Assembly: GCF_036227225.1 (NCBI RefSeq)
Contig: NZ_CP109444.1
Span: 4,569,501 to 4,633,500 of the forward strand
Source: Streptomyces sp. NBC_01478
GTDB lineage: Bacteria; Actinomycetota; Actinomycetes; Streptomycetales; Streptomycetaceae
DNA length: 64,000 bases
Direction: 5' to 3'
Within the stretch, counting starts at the first letter, position 1. Each line of letters starts with the position of its first letter. Made by a program: the position numbers and the translations under genes. The notes under the pieces were generated by a model that saw only the letters and a list, made by a program, of their open reading frames with translations, was not told the DNA's origin and did not search any database. Below are positions 33,197-41,972 of the stretch, piece by piece.

Positions 33197-34054
33197 TCAG
33201 TCCCAGTCCCGGTGCCTGCGCTCGCGGCGCTCCCGGTGCCGCTCGCGCCGCTCCTCGTGCCGTTCCTGCCGCTCCTCGTGCCGGCGCCGCATCGCCTCGC
33301 GGTGCTCGTCCATGGCCTCGCGGTGGGCGTCGTGCAGGCCGGACAGGGCGTCGCGGTGCGAGCCGTGGAGCTCCCTCGTCGAGGAGCCGCCCTCCAGTTT
33401 CCGCCGGCGCCGCTCCTCCTTGAGCCGCTGCCGCTCGGCCCGCGGAAGCTTGCGTTCCACGCCGACCCCGCCCCAGAAGGCGAAGCCCGTGACGATCACG
33501 CGCGGGGCGCCGGGCTCGCCCGGCACGCCCTCCTGGCTGTGGTCGAAGCCGCCCATGATGCCGATGCCGCGTACGACGACCTCGACGCCCGGCGGCACGA
33601 TCACCTGCGCACCGCCCATGATCGCGATGCAGTTGATCTCGACCTCGCGGTCCGCGAAGTTCGCCTCGCGCAGGTCGATCTCGCCGCCGCCCCAGAAGGC
33701 GACGGCGGTGAAACGCTTGGGGACCGTCCAGCGTCCCTTGCGCTGGAACCCGGACATGATGGCCACGGCAGCGGACGAAGACCCTTCGCCGCCGACGATC
33801 CGCCCGGCCCAACTCCCGCTCTCCACCGGCTCCTTGACCATGTTCACCGGCGGCGGGGTGACCCCGGCGGCCGGCAGGTCCCGGGTGATGGGCGTCAGTT
33901 CGCCGTACGTCCGCGCCTTGTACGTCGCCTCCAGACGCTCCTCGAACTCCTCCATGTCGAGGCGGCCTTCGGCGACGGCGTCGCGCAGGACCTCGGCGAC
34001 TCGCTCACGGTCGGCGTCGGATGCGCGAAGCTCCGGGACTGCGTCGTCGGTCAT
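33197..34054 (-). CDS. DUF1707 / LiaF-like domain protein
   Basis: A 285-residue protein. Residues 8-60 form the DUF1707 (SHOCT-like) motif ELRASDADRERVAEVLRDA and GRLDMEEFEERLEATYKART. The middle carries the LiaF-type cell-wall-active-antibiotics beta repeat: VAIMSGFQRKGRW, AFWGGGEIDL, AIMGGAQVIVPPGVEV, GIMGGFDHS, AFWGGVGVE. The C-terminus (residues about 205-285) is an extremely charged Arg/His/Glu stretch, probably a helix or coiled coil. LiaF-like proteins sense envelope stress; here no LiaRS-like genes are nearby. Confidence 0.87.
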   Translation of the reverse strand: MTDDAVPELRASDADRERVAEVLRDAVAEGRLDMEEFEERLEATYKARTYGELTPITRDLPAAGVTPPPVNMVKEPVESGSWAGRIVGGEGSSSAAVAIMSGFQRKGRWTVPKRFTAVAFWGGGEIDLREANFADREVEINCIAIMGGAQVIVPPGVEVVVRGIGIMGGFDHSQEGVPGEPGAPRVIVTGFAFWGGVGVERKLPRAERQRLKEERRRRKLEGGSSTRELHGSHRDALSGLHDAHREAMDEHREAMRRRHEERQERHEERRERHRERRERRHRDWD

Positions 34055-34097
34055 ACAGGGCAGCCTACGAGGTCCCCCGGCGAAGAGCCATGAGCGG

Positions 34098-35090
34098 CTA
34101 CGAGACCGCCTTCTCGGCCTGTTCCGCGTACATCTTGGCGATCACCGCCTCAATGTCCGGCTCCCGCACCGACAGGTCCACCATCGGGTACTCCGCCGCG
34201 ATCCGCGCGACCAGCGGAGCCGCCGACGCCGACGCCGGGAACGCCAGCCACTGCCGGGGCCCCTCCACCTTCACCACCCGCGCGTCCGGCACCTCGATCG
34301 GCGGCAACTCCCGCTCCAGGTCCACCACCAGGGTCCGCTCGCTCTCCCCCGCCTCGTGCAGCCCGGTGAGCGGACCGTCGTACATCAGACGCCCGTGGTC
34401 GATGACCATCACGCGGGAGCACAACTGCTCGATGTCCTGGAGGTCATGGGTGGTGAGCAGGACCGTGGTGCCCTGTTCGGCGTTCAACTCCCGCAGGAAT
34501 TCCCGGACTTTGGCCTTGGAGATGACGTCGAGTCCGATGGTCGGCTCGTCGAGGTAGAGCACCTCGGGGTCGTGCAGCAGGGCCGCCGCGATGTCGCCGC
34601 GCATCCGCTGACCGAGCGAGAGCTGCCGTACGGGGACGTCCAACAGGGCACCCAGTTCGAGGAGTTCGACACAGCGGTCGAGGTTCTCGGCGTAACGGGC
34701 GTCGGGGATGCGGTACATGCGGTGCATCAGCTTGTACGAGTCGATCAGCGGGAGGTCCCACCACAGGGTCGTGCGCTGCCCGAACACCACGCCGATGCGG
34801 TGCGCCAGGCGGGTGCGCTCGCGGGACGGGTCGATGCCGGCCACCCGCAGCCGGCCCCCGGACGGGGTGAGGATGCCGGTCAGCATCTTGATGGTGGTCG
34901 ACTTCCCGGCGCCGTTCGGACCGATGTAGCCGACCATCTCACCGCGCGCCACGGTGAAGGAAATCGAGTCGACGGCCCGCACCTGCCTCCGCTCCCGTTT
35001 CAGGAACCCGGTCTTCTTGCGCACGTCGAAGACCTTCTCGACGCGGTCGAGCTGAATGAAGTGCTCGTCTTGACCGAACCGCTCGTCCAC
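34098..35090 (-). CDS. ABC transporter ATP-binding protein
   Basis: ATPase subunit of a three-gene exporter, 330 residues. Walker A GPNGAGKST, signature LSLGQRMRGD, Walker B VLYLDEPTIGLD and the switch His in LTTHDLQDIEQ are intact. A C-terminal regulatory extension of about 80 residues follows. GTG 35090, five bases after the permease gene, is the likely start (VDERFGQDEHFIQLD); the frame is open upstream but overlaps the permease. Similar ATPases pair with ABC-2 permeases of the type found in both neighbours. Substrate unknown. Confidence 0.88.
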   Translation of the reverse strand: MDERFGQDEHFIQLDRVEKVFDVRKKTGFLKRERRQVRAVDSISFTVARGEMVGYIGPNGAGKSTTIKMLTGILTPSGGRLRVAGIDPSRERTRLAHRIGVVFGQRTTLWWDLPLIDSYKLMHRMYRIPDARYAENLDRCVELLELGALLDVPVRQLSLGQRMRGDIAAALLHDPEVLYLDEPTIGLDVISKAKVREFLRELNAEQGTTVLLTTHDLQDIEQLCSRVMVIDHGRLMYDGPLTGLHEAGESERTLVVDLERELPPIEVPDARVVKVEGPRQWLAFPASASAAPLVARIAAEYPMVDLSVREPDIEAVIAKMYAEQAEKAVS

Positions 35091-35095
35091 AGTCC

Positions 35096-35968
35096 TCAAC
35101 TTCCCGTACTTCGATACGACTTGAGCCCGGCCCGCCACGCCAGCCCGGCCAGCGCGCAGCAGGCGAGCGCCACCAGCGGCGAGGCGAACTGCGCGCCCGG
35201 CGGCAGATCCAGCGGGTACGGCCGCCCCAACACATAGGACGCCGGCACCCAGTTGACGAAGGCGAGCGGCAGGATGAAGGTGACGCCCCGCACGAAGTCC
35301 TTGCCGAACACGACCGGCGGATACGACAGCAGCGTGTTGCCGCCGTACGTGAACGCGTTCTGCACCTCGGCCGCGTCCTGCGCCAGGATCTGGAAGGCCG
35401 CGCCCGCCACGAACAGCGCCCCGAAGATCGCCGCCCCGCAGACCAGCATCACCGGCACCAACAGCAGCTTCCCGACAGTCCAGTCGACGTCGACATGGAG
35501 CAGCGCCCACCCCAGCACCAGGCCGCCCTGGGTGATCCGGCCCAGGCGGCGCAGCGCGAACCGGTCCGCGCCGATCTGGGCCAGCACCGGTGCGGGACGT
35601 ACGAGGAGCGTGTCGAAGGAGCCGTCGCGGATGCGGGCGCCGAGCACGTCCATCGAGCCGAGCACCAGGTCGGAGATCCCGAACGCGGTCGCCGACAGGC
35701 CGTACAGGAAGGCGACTTCGGGCAGCGACCAGCCGCCCAGCGAGTCGACCCGCGAGAACATCAGCAGGATCGTGGCGAAGTCCAGACCGGTCACCAGCAG
35801 GTTGCCGAACACCGTGATGACGAAGGAGGTGCGGTAGGCCATGCTCGACCGGATCCACATCGCGGCGATCATGCGGTAGGCGCGCAACCCCTCGCGCCAG
35901 CGCGGCAGTTCACCGAAGTCCACGTGCCGGTGGGTCACCGCCTCACTCCTTCGGGTCGTCTCAGCCAC
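35096..35968 (-). CDS. ABC-2 type permease subunit
   Basis: A 290-residue integral membrane protein with six predicted helices: MAYRTSFVITVFGNLLVTG, VAFLYGLSATAFGISDLV, LLLVPVMLVCGAAIFGALFV, GVTFILPLAFVNWVPASYV and a C-terminal helix LVALACCALAGLAW are the clearest. This is the ABC-2/DUF990-type permease family. It overlaps the upstream permease gene by eight bases and is followed closely by the ATPase gene, so the three form one operon with a heterodimeric channel. Confidence 0.87.
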   Translation of the reverse strand: MAETTRRSEAVTHRHVDFGELPRWREGLRAYRMIAAMWIRSSMAYRTSFVITVFGNLLVTGLDFATILLMFSRVDSLGGWSLPEVAFLYGLSATAFGISDLVLGSMDVLGARIRDGSFDTLLVRPAPVLAQIGADRFALRRLGRITQGGLVLGWALLHVDVDWTVGKLLLVPVMLVCGAAIFGALFVAGAAFQILAQDAAEVQNAFTYGGNTLLSYPPVVFGKDFVRGVTFILPLAFVNWVPASYVLGRPYPLDLPPGAQFASPLVALACCALAGLAWRAGLKSYRSTGS

Positions 35969-36761
35969 CCTGGACCACCACCCTCCGCGTAGCCGCCGAC
36001 TGCAGCAGCCGCCCCGCCCCGAGCAGCACCACCGCCCAGGTCGCCTGGAAGGCGTACGCGGGCAGCAGGTCGGTCTTCCCCATCAGGACATCCGCCGGAA
36101 CCTGGAGCTGCGCCGCCCACGGCAGTGCCCGTACGACCTCGCCGAGCGCGCCCGGGAAGGCGTTGAGCGGGAACACCATGCCCGAGCAGAAGATCCCCAG
36201 GATCATCGTGGCCTGGTTGACGCCCGTGCCGTCCAGCAGCCAGAACGTGCTCAGCGCGGCCAGATAACGGATGCCGAAACTCACCAGCATCGCCAGCAGC
36301 AGCGCCACCAGCAGGGCCGCCCAGGAGCCGACGTCGGTGGGCAGCGCCATCGGGAAGAACAGCGCGCCGAAGACGAACGGGATCACTCCCCGCCCGAGCA
36401 GTTGGAACAGGGACCGCCCGAAGTCGGTTGCCAGGCTCCACAGTTGGAGATCGGCCGGCCGGTACAGGTCGACGGCGATGTCGCCGGTGCGGATGCGCTC
36501 CATCAGGTCCTTCTCGAACCCGCCGCCCTGGATCGCCAGCGTGGCGTACAGGCACTGCCCCAGCCACACGTACGTCACCGCCTGCGCCTGGTCGTACCCC
36601 CCGAGATGCGGGCGCGCGTCCCACAGCGCCAGATACGTGTAGACGAGGACCACGCCGAACACGGTGTTGGTGAACACCCCGGCGAGCGTCGCCGCCCGGT
36701 ACGTCGCGTACCGCCTGAAACCCCCCGCCGCGACGGCCGCGTACAACCGCCCAGCACCCAC
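35961..36761 (-). CDS. ABC-2 type permease subunit
   Basis: A 266-residue integral membrane protein and first gene of the three-gene exporter operon. Hydrophobic segments include AATLAGVFTNTVFGVVLVYT, VIPFVFGALFFPMALP, AALLVALLLAMLVSFGIRYL, TMILGIFCSGMVFPLNAFPG and TWAVVLLGAGRLL. The RYATYRAATLAG start and LPWAAQLQVPADVLMG loop are typical of the ABC-2/DUF990 permeases. The likely partner is the following permease; the ATPase is third. Confidence 0.86.
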   Translation of the reverse strand: MGAGRLYAAVAAGGFRRYATYRAATLAGVFTNTVFGVVLVYTYLALWDARPHLGGYDQAQAVTYVWLGQCLYATLAIQGGGFEKDLMERIRTGDIAVDLYRPADLQLWSLATDFGRSLFQLLGRGVIPFVFGALFFPMALPTDVGSWAALLVALLLAMLVSFGIRYLAALSTFWLLDGTGVNQATMILGIFCSGMVFPLNAFPGALGEVVRALPWAAQLQVPADVLMGKTDLLPAYAFQATWAVVLLGAGRLLQSAATRRVVVQGG

Positions 36762-36940
36762 CAGAAATCACCCTCCACCACGTCTTGACACCGAAGCGCA
36801 GGAGCCTAGTCCGCAGGTGGTGACGCACGCCACGCATTTTCCGGGCAAGTGCGTGCCGATGGGCGGGAACGGAACGCATGGTGCGAGAGTCTTCGTCTGG
36901 GGGCGCAGAAGCGCACAAGGCCGTACAGGAACGTACCGGG

Positions 36941-36958
36941 CCGCATGGGACCATGCGG
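36941..36958. repeat. Palindrome in leader of penicillin-binding protein gene
   Basis: CCGCATGG and CCATGCGG form perfect 8-base arms around GA. The flanks also carry the related CGTACAGGAACGTAC and CGTACGGGACGTACG. This could be an operator or transcript hairpin 40-80 bases ahead of the start; no matching regulator is identified. Confidence 0.5.
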
Positions 36959-37002
36959 GGCCGTACGGGACGTACGACGCGAAACAGGAGTCCGTGCACG
37001 AG

Positions 37003-39438
37003 ATGAGCGACCAGCCGCAGCCGCAGCAGCCCGCACAGGGCTGGGCACCGAGAGAGCCGGAAGCGGCCGCCGCACCCGAGGCGCCCGGGGCGGTCGGGGG
37101 CGAGAAGCCCAAGAAGCCGAAGCGGCCCAAGCGCACCGGGTGGCGCCGGATCATCCCGACCTGGCGGATGACGCTCGCCGGGGTCGTCACGCTCGTGGCA
37201 CTGCTGATCGGCGCGTTCTACCTCGGCTACTCGCTGGTCAAGATCCCGCCGGCCAACGCGCTCGCCACCAAGCAGTCGAACGTGTACCTCTACGCGGACG
37301 GCACCCAGCTCGCGCGCGACGGCGAGGTCAACCGCGAGAGCGTCGGCCTCGACCAGGTCTCCGCCAACGCCCAGCACGCCGTACTGGCCGCCGAGGACCG
37401 GGACTTCTACTCCGAGTCCGCCGTCGACCCCAAGGCGATGGTCCGCGCCGGGTGGAACACCGCCACCGGCAAGGGCACCCAGTCCGGCTCCACGATCACC
37501 CAGCAGTACGTCAAGAACTACTACCTGGGCCAGGAACAGACCGTCACCCGCAAGGTGAAGGAGTTCTTCATCTCGATCAAGCTGGACCGCACGGAGTCCA
37601 AGTCCGAGATCCTGGAGGGCTACCTCAACACCAGCTACTTCGGCCGCAACGCCTACGGCATCCAGGCCGCCGCCCAGGCCTACTACGGCAAGGACGCCAC
37701 CGACCTCGACGCCGGCCGCGGCGCCTACCTCGCCGCGCTGCTGAACGCGCCGAGCGAGTACGACGTCGTAGCGCATCCCGAGAACAAGGCCGCGGCGGTG
37801 GCCCGTTGGAACTACGTCCTCGACGGCATGGTCAAGAAGGGCTGGCTCACCGAGTCCGCGCGCAGCGGCATGAAGTTCCCGATGCCGAAGGAGGCGACGG
37901 CCTCGACGAGCATGTCCGGGCAGCGCGGTTACATCGTCGGCGCGATCAAGGACTACCTCACCACCAACAAGATCATCGACGCGGACACCCTCGAGGCCGG
38001 CGGCTACCGCATCACCACCACCCTGCAGAAGAGCAAGCAGGACGCCTTCGTGAAGGCGGTCAACGACCAGGTGATGTCGAAGCTCGACAAGAAGAGCCGC
38101 AAGGTCGACAACTACGTGCGCGCGGGCGGCGCTTCGGTCGACCCGAAGACCGGCAGGATCGTCGCGATGTACGGCGGCATCGACTACGTGAAGCAGTACA
38201 CGAACGGCGCGACCCGCGGCGACTTCCAAGTGGGCTCCACCTTCAAGCCGTTCGTCCTCACGTCGGCGATCCAGAACGGCTCGCAGACCCAGGACGGCCA
38301 GACCATCACGCCCAACACCTACTACGACGGCACCAACAAGCGCCCCGTGGAAGGCTGGAACGGCGGCTCGTACGCCCCGGAGAACGAGGACAGCGTCTCC
38401 TACGGCGACATCACCCTCCGCACGGCGACGGACAAGTCCGTCAACTCGGTGTACGCGCAACTGGCCGTCGACGTGGGCCCCGACAAGGTGAAGAAGACGG
38501 CGATCGCCCTCGGCATCCCGTCCGACACCCCCGACCTGACCGCGACCCCGTCGATCGCGCTCGGCCCGTCCACCGCGAGCGTCCTCGACATGGCGGAGGC
38601 GTACGCCACCCTCGCCAACCACGGTCAGCGGCACACGTACACGATGATCTCGAAGATCACCAAGGACGGCACGGACGAGATCAAGCTGCCGGAGCAGAAG
38701 ACCACCCGCGCGGTGAGCCGCGAGGCCGCCGACACCACGACCTCGGTCCTGCAGAGCGTCGTCGACAACGGCACGGCGACCGCGGCCCAGGCCGCCGACC
38801 GTCCGGCGGCCGGCAAGACCGGCACGGCGGAGGAGGACACGGCGGCCTGGTTCGCGGGCTACACCCCCGACCTGGCGACGGTCGTCTCGGTCATGGGCCA
38901 GGACCCGACCACCGCCGCCCACAAGTCGCTCTACGGCGCGATGGGCCTCGAACGCGTCAACGGCGGCGGGGCGCCCGCCGAGATCTGGGCCCAGTTCACC
39001 AAGGCCGCCCTCAAGGGCACCGAGACGAGCGACTTCGACCTGGAGCTCCAGGACGGCGCCGAGACGGTCGCACCCCCGAGCCTGCAGCCCTCCCAGCCGG
39101 CCACGACGGGCGACCAGGACAACGGCGGCACGACCACCACCGGTGGCCAGGGCGACCAGGGCCAGACGCAGGGCGGCACGACCGACGGGGGGACGACCAC
39201 CACCGACGGCGGCACCACCACGACGACCGGCGGCACGACGGGCACCACGACCACGGGCGGCACGACGACGGACGGCGGCACGACGACCACCGACGGCGGC
39301 ACGACGGGCACCACCACGGACGGCGGGACCACCACGACGGGCGGCACCACGGGCACCACGACGGACGGCACCACCGGCGGCACGACGACCGGCGGGACGA
39401 CGGCGGGCCCACAGAGCACGGCCCGGAAAAAGGAGTAG
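37003..39438 (+). CDS. Bifunctional penicillin-binding protein (glycosyltransferase/transpeptidase)
   Basis: A class A PBP of about 811 residues building peptidoglycan. Order: cytoplasmic Pro-rich N-terminus, one membrane helix (MTLAGVVTLVALLIGAFYLG), GT51 domain with catalytic Glu in AAEDRDFYSE and GSTITQQYVKNYYLG, then a transpeptidase with SxxK in GSTFKPFV, SxN in KSVNSVYAQ and KTG in AGKTGTAEED. The C-terminal 110 residues or so are an almost pure Gly/Thr/Asp tail, probably an extended extracellular region. Start: ATG 37003 or GTG 36994, AGGAG at 36986-36990 fits either imperfectly. It is divergent from the ABC exporter. Confidence 0.92.
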   Translation: MSDQPQPQQPAQGWAPREPEAAAAPEAPGAVGGEKPKKPKRPKRTGWRRIIPTWRMTLAGVVTLVALLIGAFYLGYSLVKIPPANALATKQSNVYLYADGTQLARDGEVNRESVGLDQVSANAQHAVLAAEDRDFYSESAVDPKAMVRAGWNTATGKGTQSGSTITQQYVKNYYLGQEQTVTRKVKEFFISIKLDRTESKSEILEGYLNTSYFGRNAYGIQAAAQAYYGKDATDLDAGRGAYLAALLNAPSEYDVVAHPENKAAAVARWNYVLDGMVKKGWLTESARSGMKFPMPKEATASTSMSGQRGYIVGAIKDYLTTNKIIDADTLEAGGYRITTTLQKSKQDAFVKAVNDQVMSKLDKKSRKVDNYVRAGGASVDPKTGRIVAMYGGIDYVKQYTNGATRGDFQVGSTFKPFVLTSAIQNGSQTQDGQTITPNTYYDGTNKRPVEGWNGGSYAPENEDSVSYGDITLRTATDKSVNSVYAQLAVDVGPDKVKKTAIALGIPSDTPDLTATPSIALGPSTASVLDMAEAYATLANHGQRHTYTMISKITKDGTDEIKLPEQKTTRAVSREAADTTTSVLQSVVDNGTATAAQAADRPAAGKTGTAEEDTAAWFAGYTPDLATVVSVMGQDPTTAAHKSLYGAMGLERVNGGGAPAEIWAQFTKAALKGTETSDFDLELQDGAETVAPPSLQPSQPATTGDQDNGGTTTTGGQGDQGQTQGGTTDGGTTTTDGGTTTTTGGTTGTTTTGGTTTDGGTTTTDGGTTGTTTDGGTTTTGGTTGTTTDGTTGGTTTGGTTAGPQSTARKKE

Positions 39439-39457
39439 TCCCTCGGAATAGCCCCGC

Positions 39458-39809
39458 TTAGTGACCGGAGGTCGCCTTCAACCCCACGACGGCGACCAGC
39501 AGCAGACACACGAAGAAGATCCGGGCGGCGGTGACAGGCTCCCCCAGCACCACCATGCCGAGCACCGCCGCCCCCGCCGCACCGATCCCGACCCACACGC
39601 CGTAGGCGGTACCGATGGGCAGCGACTTCGCGGCGTACGACAGCAGCAGCATGCTGGCGGCGATGCCGGCGCCGGTGAGCACGCTGGGGACGAGCCGGCT
39701 GAACCCGTCCGTGTACGGGGGTCTGGGGGTGTCCCCCAGATAAACACAGCATCCCGATCGACCAGCCGACTTCCAGCAGACCGGCGACGACAAGCAGAAC
39801 CCAGGCCAT
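39458..39809 (-). pseudogene. SMR-family transporter (SugE/Gdx-like), frameshifted by insertion
   Basis: The N-terminus (MAWVLLVVAGLLEVGWSIGM, from ATG 39809 with GGAGG upstream) and the rest (YTDGFSRLVPSVLTGAGIAA, SMLLLSYAAKSLPIGTAYGV, WVGIGAAGAAVLGMVVLGEP) are in different frames. Normal family members read GMKYTDGF, so 34 bases (39716-39749) stand in place of one Lys codon, a net +31. The inserted bases contain the perfect palindrome TCTGGGGG-TGT-CCCCCAGA. Without it the protein would be a normal four-helix SMR exporter of about 107 residues, of the type exporting guanidinium or quaternary ammonium compounds. Confidence 0.82.
39722..39740. repeat. Short palindromic element inside the SMR gene
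   Basis: Arms TCTGGGGG and CCCCCAGA (8 bases each) around TGT. Similar GC-rich palindromes are common between Streptomyces genes; here one appears inside a coding sequence, with about 15 extra flanking bases. Confidence 0.7.
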
Positions 39810-39925
39810 GAGAGGCACCTCCGAGACGTACGTACTGAACGGGGGTGCGTCGTCTTTCCGTGTCGCTGTCCCGGTACGGCGCGTCTCGTCGGGTTCCTTT
39901 CCAACGTAGCAAAGGGACGGCAAAA

Positions 39926-39953
39926 GGGGCTGGTGACGATGGTCACCAGCCCC
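39926..39953 (-). terminator. Terminator downstream of groES-like gene
   Basis: Perfect 12-base arms GGGGCTGGTGAC (39926-39937) and GTCACCAGCCCC (39942-39953) with a 4-base loop, 23 bases past the end of the GroES-like gene; reading on the minus strand an A/T run (CCCCTTTTGCC) follows. Confidence 0.85.
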
Positions 39954-39976
39954 TCAAGCGTCCTCAAGGTACGGGG

Positions 39977-40339
39977 TTACAGATACAGCCCGGTCGAGTC
40001 CTCGGAGCCCTCGAAGCGGTCGGCGGCGACGGCGTGCAGATCGCGCTCGCGCATGAGGACGTAGGCAACCCCGCGCACCTCGACCTCGGCGCGGTCCTCG
40101 GGGTCGTACAGGACCCGGTCGCCGGGCTCCACGGTCCGTACGTTCTGTCCCACCGCGACGACATCGGCCCAGGCCAGCCGCCGCCCCACCGCGGCCGTCG
40201 CGGGAATCAGGATCCCGCCGCCCGAACGCCGCTCGCCCTCGCTCTTGTCCTGCCGCACGAGTACACGGTCGTGCAGCATCCGGATGGGCAGCTTGTCCTG
40301 CTGGGTGCTCTGCTCGTCTCTCTTGGCGCTCACGCCCAC
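39977..40339 (-). CDS. GroES-like co-chaperonin
   Basis: A 120-residue protein of the Cpn10 family, somewhat longer than GroES (about 100) because of a 17-residue N-terminal extension. The core IRMLHDRVLVRQDKSEGERR, the mobile-loop region SGGGILIPATA, VVAVGQNVRTVEPGDRVLYD and the C-terminal VLMRERDLHAV match. No groEL gene is adjacent, so it is a stand-alone paralogue whose partner may be encoded elsewhere. Two GTG starts (40339, 40333) are possible. Confidence 0.88.
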   Translation of the reverse strand: MGVSAKRDEQSTQQDKLPIRMLHDRVLVRQDKSEGERRSGGGILIPATAAVGRRLAWADVVAVGQNVRTVEPGDRVLYDPEDRAEVEVRGVAYVLMRERDLHAVAADRFEGSEDSTGLYL

Positions 40340-40387
40340 GAACCTACCTGTCCAGAACCCGTCCGTACGCCGCCGGGGCCCGCGATA

Positions 40388-40735
40388 TCAGCCCCTACGG
40401 CCCTTGCGGCGCCGGGATCCGAAGACGAACAGGCCCACGACGCCGACGGCGACGAGCGCGACGGGGATGATCCGCTCCACCCTCGGCGCACCCTCCTCGT
40501 CCACGAACTGGCCCTTGACGTCACTCACGACCCGGTTGACGCCGACGTACGCCCTGCCGAGGGTGTGATCGATGTCGGACGCGATCCTGGCCTTCGCGTC
40601 GCCCACGATGGTCTTCGGGTGCACCCGCACCCCGATCTCGTCGAGCGTGTCGGCCAGGACATCGCGGCGACGCTTGATGTCCGCCTCGATCTGCGCCGGG
40701 GTTCTGGTGTCCGGCGTGTTCGACGTGTCCGCCAC
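40388..40735 (-). CDS. DUF3618 membrane protein
   Basis: A 115-residue protein starting at GTG 40735, with GGAGG seven bases upstream. The family motif TPAQIEADIKRRRDVLADTL followed by DEIGVRVHPKTIV is clear, and one C-terminal membrane helix (RIIPVALVAVGVVGLFVFG) ends in a positive tail (SRRRKGRRG). DUF3618 proteins are common in actinobacteria; function unknown. Divergent from the peroxiredoxin gene. Confidence 0.88.
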   Translation of the reverse strand: MADTSNTPDTRTPAQIEADIKRRRDVLADTLDEIGVRVHPKTIVGDAKARIASDIDHTLGRAYVGVNRVVSDVKGQFVDEEGAPRVERIIPVALVAVGVVGLFVFGSRRRKGRRG

Positions 40736-40829
40736 CGTACGGCCTCCGAAGTCTGCTGGTACTGGTGCCGGACAGTCTGTCAGCTCTCGGGCGGAGTGCA
40801 CTGTCAGCACCCCCGGTTACGCTAGCGCG

Positions 40830-41297
40830 ATGAGTGAACGACTCCAGCCCGGGGACGTTGCCCCCGCCTTCACGCTTCCCGACGCCGACGGCAACGAGGT
40901 GTCCCTCGCCGACCACAAGGGCCGCAAGGTCATCGTCTACTTCTACCCGGCGGCCCTGACGCCCGGCTGCACCAAGCAGGCCTGCGACTTCACGGACAAC
41001 CTGGAGCTGCTGACGGGCGCCGGCTACGACGTCATCGGCATCTCCCCCGACAAGCCGGAGAAGCTCGCCAAGTTCCGCGACAAGGAGAACCTCAAGGTCA
41101 CCCTCCTCGCGGACGCCGACAAGCAGGTCCTCGACGCGTACGCGGCCTTCGGCGAGAAGAAGAACTACGGCAAGACGTACATGGGCGTGATCCGCTCGAC
41201 GATCATCGTGGACGAGTCCGGCAAGGTGGAACACGCGCTGTACAACGTCCGCGCGACGGGCCACGTGGCGAAGATCATCAAGGACCTGGGTATCTGA
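40830..41297 (+). CDS. bcp: Thioredoxin-dependent thiol peroxidase (Bcp/PrxQ)
   Basis: Reduces hydroperoxides in the cytoplasm, 155 residues. The peroxidatic Cys lies in AALTPGCTKQACDF (usual PAASTPGCT), with the resolving Cys five residues on; DNLELLTGAGYDVIGISPD and KNYGKTYMGVIRSTIIVDE are typical. No Shine-Dalgarno precedes ATG 40830, but TACGCT at 40818-40823 six bases before it suggests a leaderless transcript. It converges on a GNAT gene with a 20-base overlap. Confidence 0.93.
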   Translation: MSERLQPGDVAPAFTLPDADGNEVSLADHKGRKVIVYFYPAALTPGCTKQACDFTDNLELLTGAGYDVIGISPDKPEKLAKFRDKENLKVTLLADADKQVLDAYAAFGEKKNYGKTYMGVIRSTIIVDESGKVEHALYNVRATGHVAKIIKDLGI

Positions 41298-41814
41298 ACG
41301 ACACCCACACATCAGGAGGCAGGTCGGCCCGCCCAGGCACCGGCCTGCGCTCCTCGCCCCACTCCCCCGGGGCGAGGTCTTCACCGACCCGCCGCCAGAA
41401 CGCCACGGCTCCCGGATTGGCGTCCTGAAACGCGACCTCCCAGTTCCCCGGATGCCGCGCGACAACATCCCGCACGGCCCGCAGCCCGACCCCACCCCGC
41501 CGGGCACCGCGCACGACGAAGAAGCTGTTGAGGACCCGGGTGGGCGCGGTGATCCCCCGCACGAAGGAAAACCCGACGGGCCGCTCCCCGCTCCAGAAGA
41601 GAAACGGCGCCCAGTCCCCACCCCTGCCGTCGAACGCCGCGTCCACCCGCTCACTGCGGAACGTGCCGTCCGGGTTGGGCAGTTGGAGTTGCCCTCCGGC
41701 CGCGAACTCGGACATGTCATGCCGGAACATCAGCCAGAGCCGCTCGACGGTGGGGCGGTCGGCGGGGGTGGTTGGTCGTACGAGTACATGTGGTGCCGCC
41801 ATGAAAGAGGTCAT
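41278..41814 (-). CDS. GNAT-family N-acetyltransferase
   Basis: A 178-residue acetyltransferase. ATG 41814 follows GGGAGG with eight-base spacing. Recognisable parts are RPTTPADRPTVERLWLMF, a central beta strand PVGFSFVRG, the acyl-CoA loop FFVVRGARRGGVGLRAVRD and the late FQDANPGAVAFWRRVG. Substrate unknown. The 3' end overlaps bcp by 20 bases on the opposite strand. Confidence 0.86.
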   Translation of the reverse strand: MTSFMAAPHVLVRPTTPADRPTVERLWLMFRHDMSEFAAGGQLQLPNPDGTFRSERVDAAFDGRGGDWAPFLFWSGERPVGFSFVRGITAPTRVLNSFFVVRGARRGGVGLRAVRDVVARHPGNWEVAFQDANPGAVAFWRRVGEDLAPGEWGEERRPVPGRADLPPDVWVSFRYPGP

Positions 41815-41972
41815 GAAAAAAACCTCCCGGGTGGACAAGGGTCCGTTCCTGGAAGGCTTCAGCGACCGACAGGCTATCAACTGCTTTACGTTTCGGGCGT
41901 GACTGTCCGATTAGCCCCTCGTTACTCCATTCGAGGTCACGAACATGTGGTCGACAGCGGAGAGGGACGTGC

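Noticed and set aside
35858..38922. Long minus-strand frame across the ABC permease and PBP genes
   Set aside because: Antisense to the PBP and out of frame with the permease; composition is Val/Arg/Gly-rich without motifs.
36849..39461. Second long plus frame over the PBP gene
   Set aside because: Arg/His/Gly-rich shadow of the PBP frame without motifs; the other frame has all PBP catalytic boxes.
38931..39923. Minus-strand frame with Val/Pro-rich repeats opposite the PBP tail
   Set aside because: Only its first 20 residues or so belong to a gene (the broken SMR transporter); the repeats are the complement of the Gly/Thr codons.
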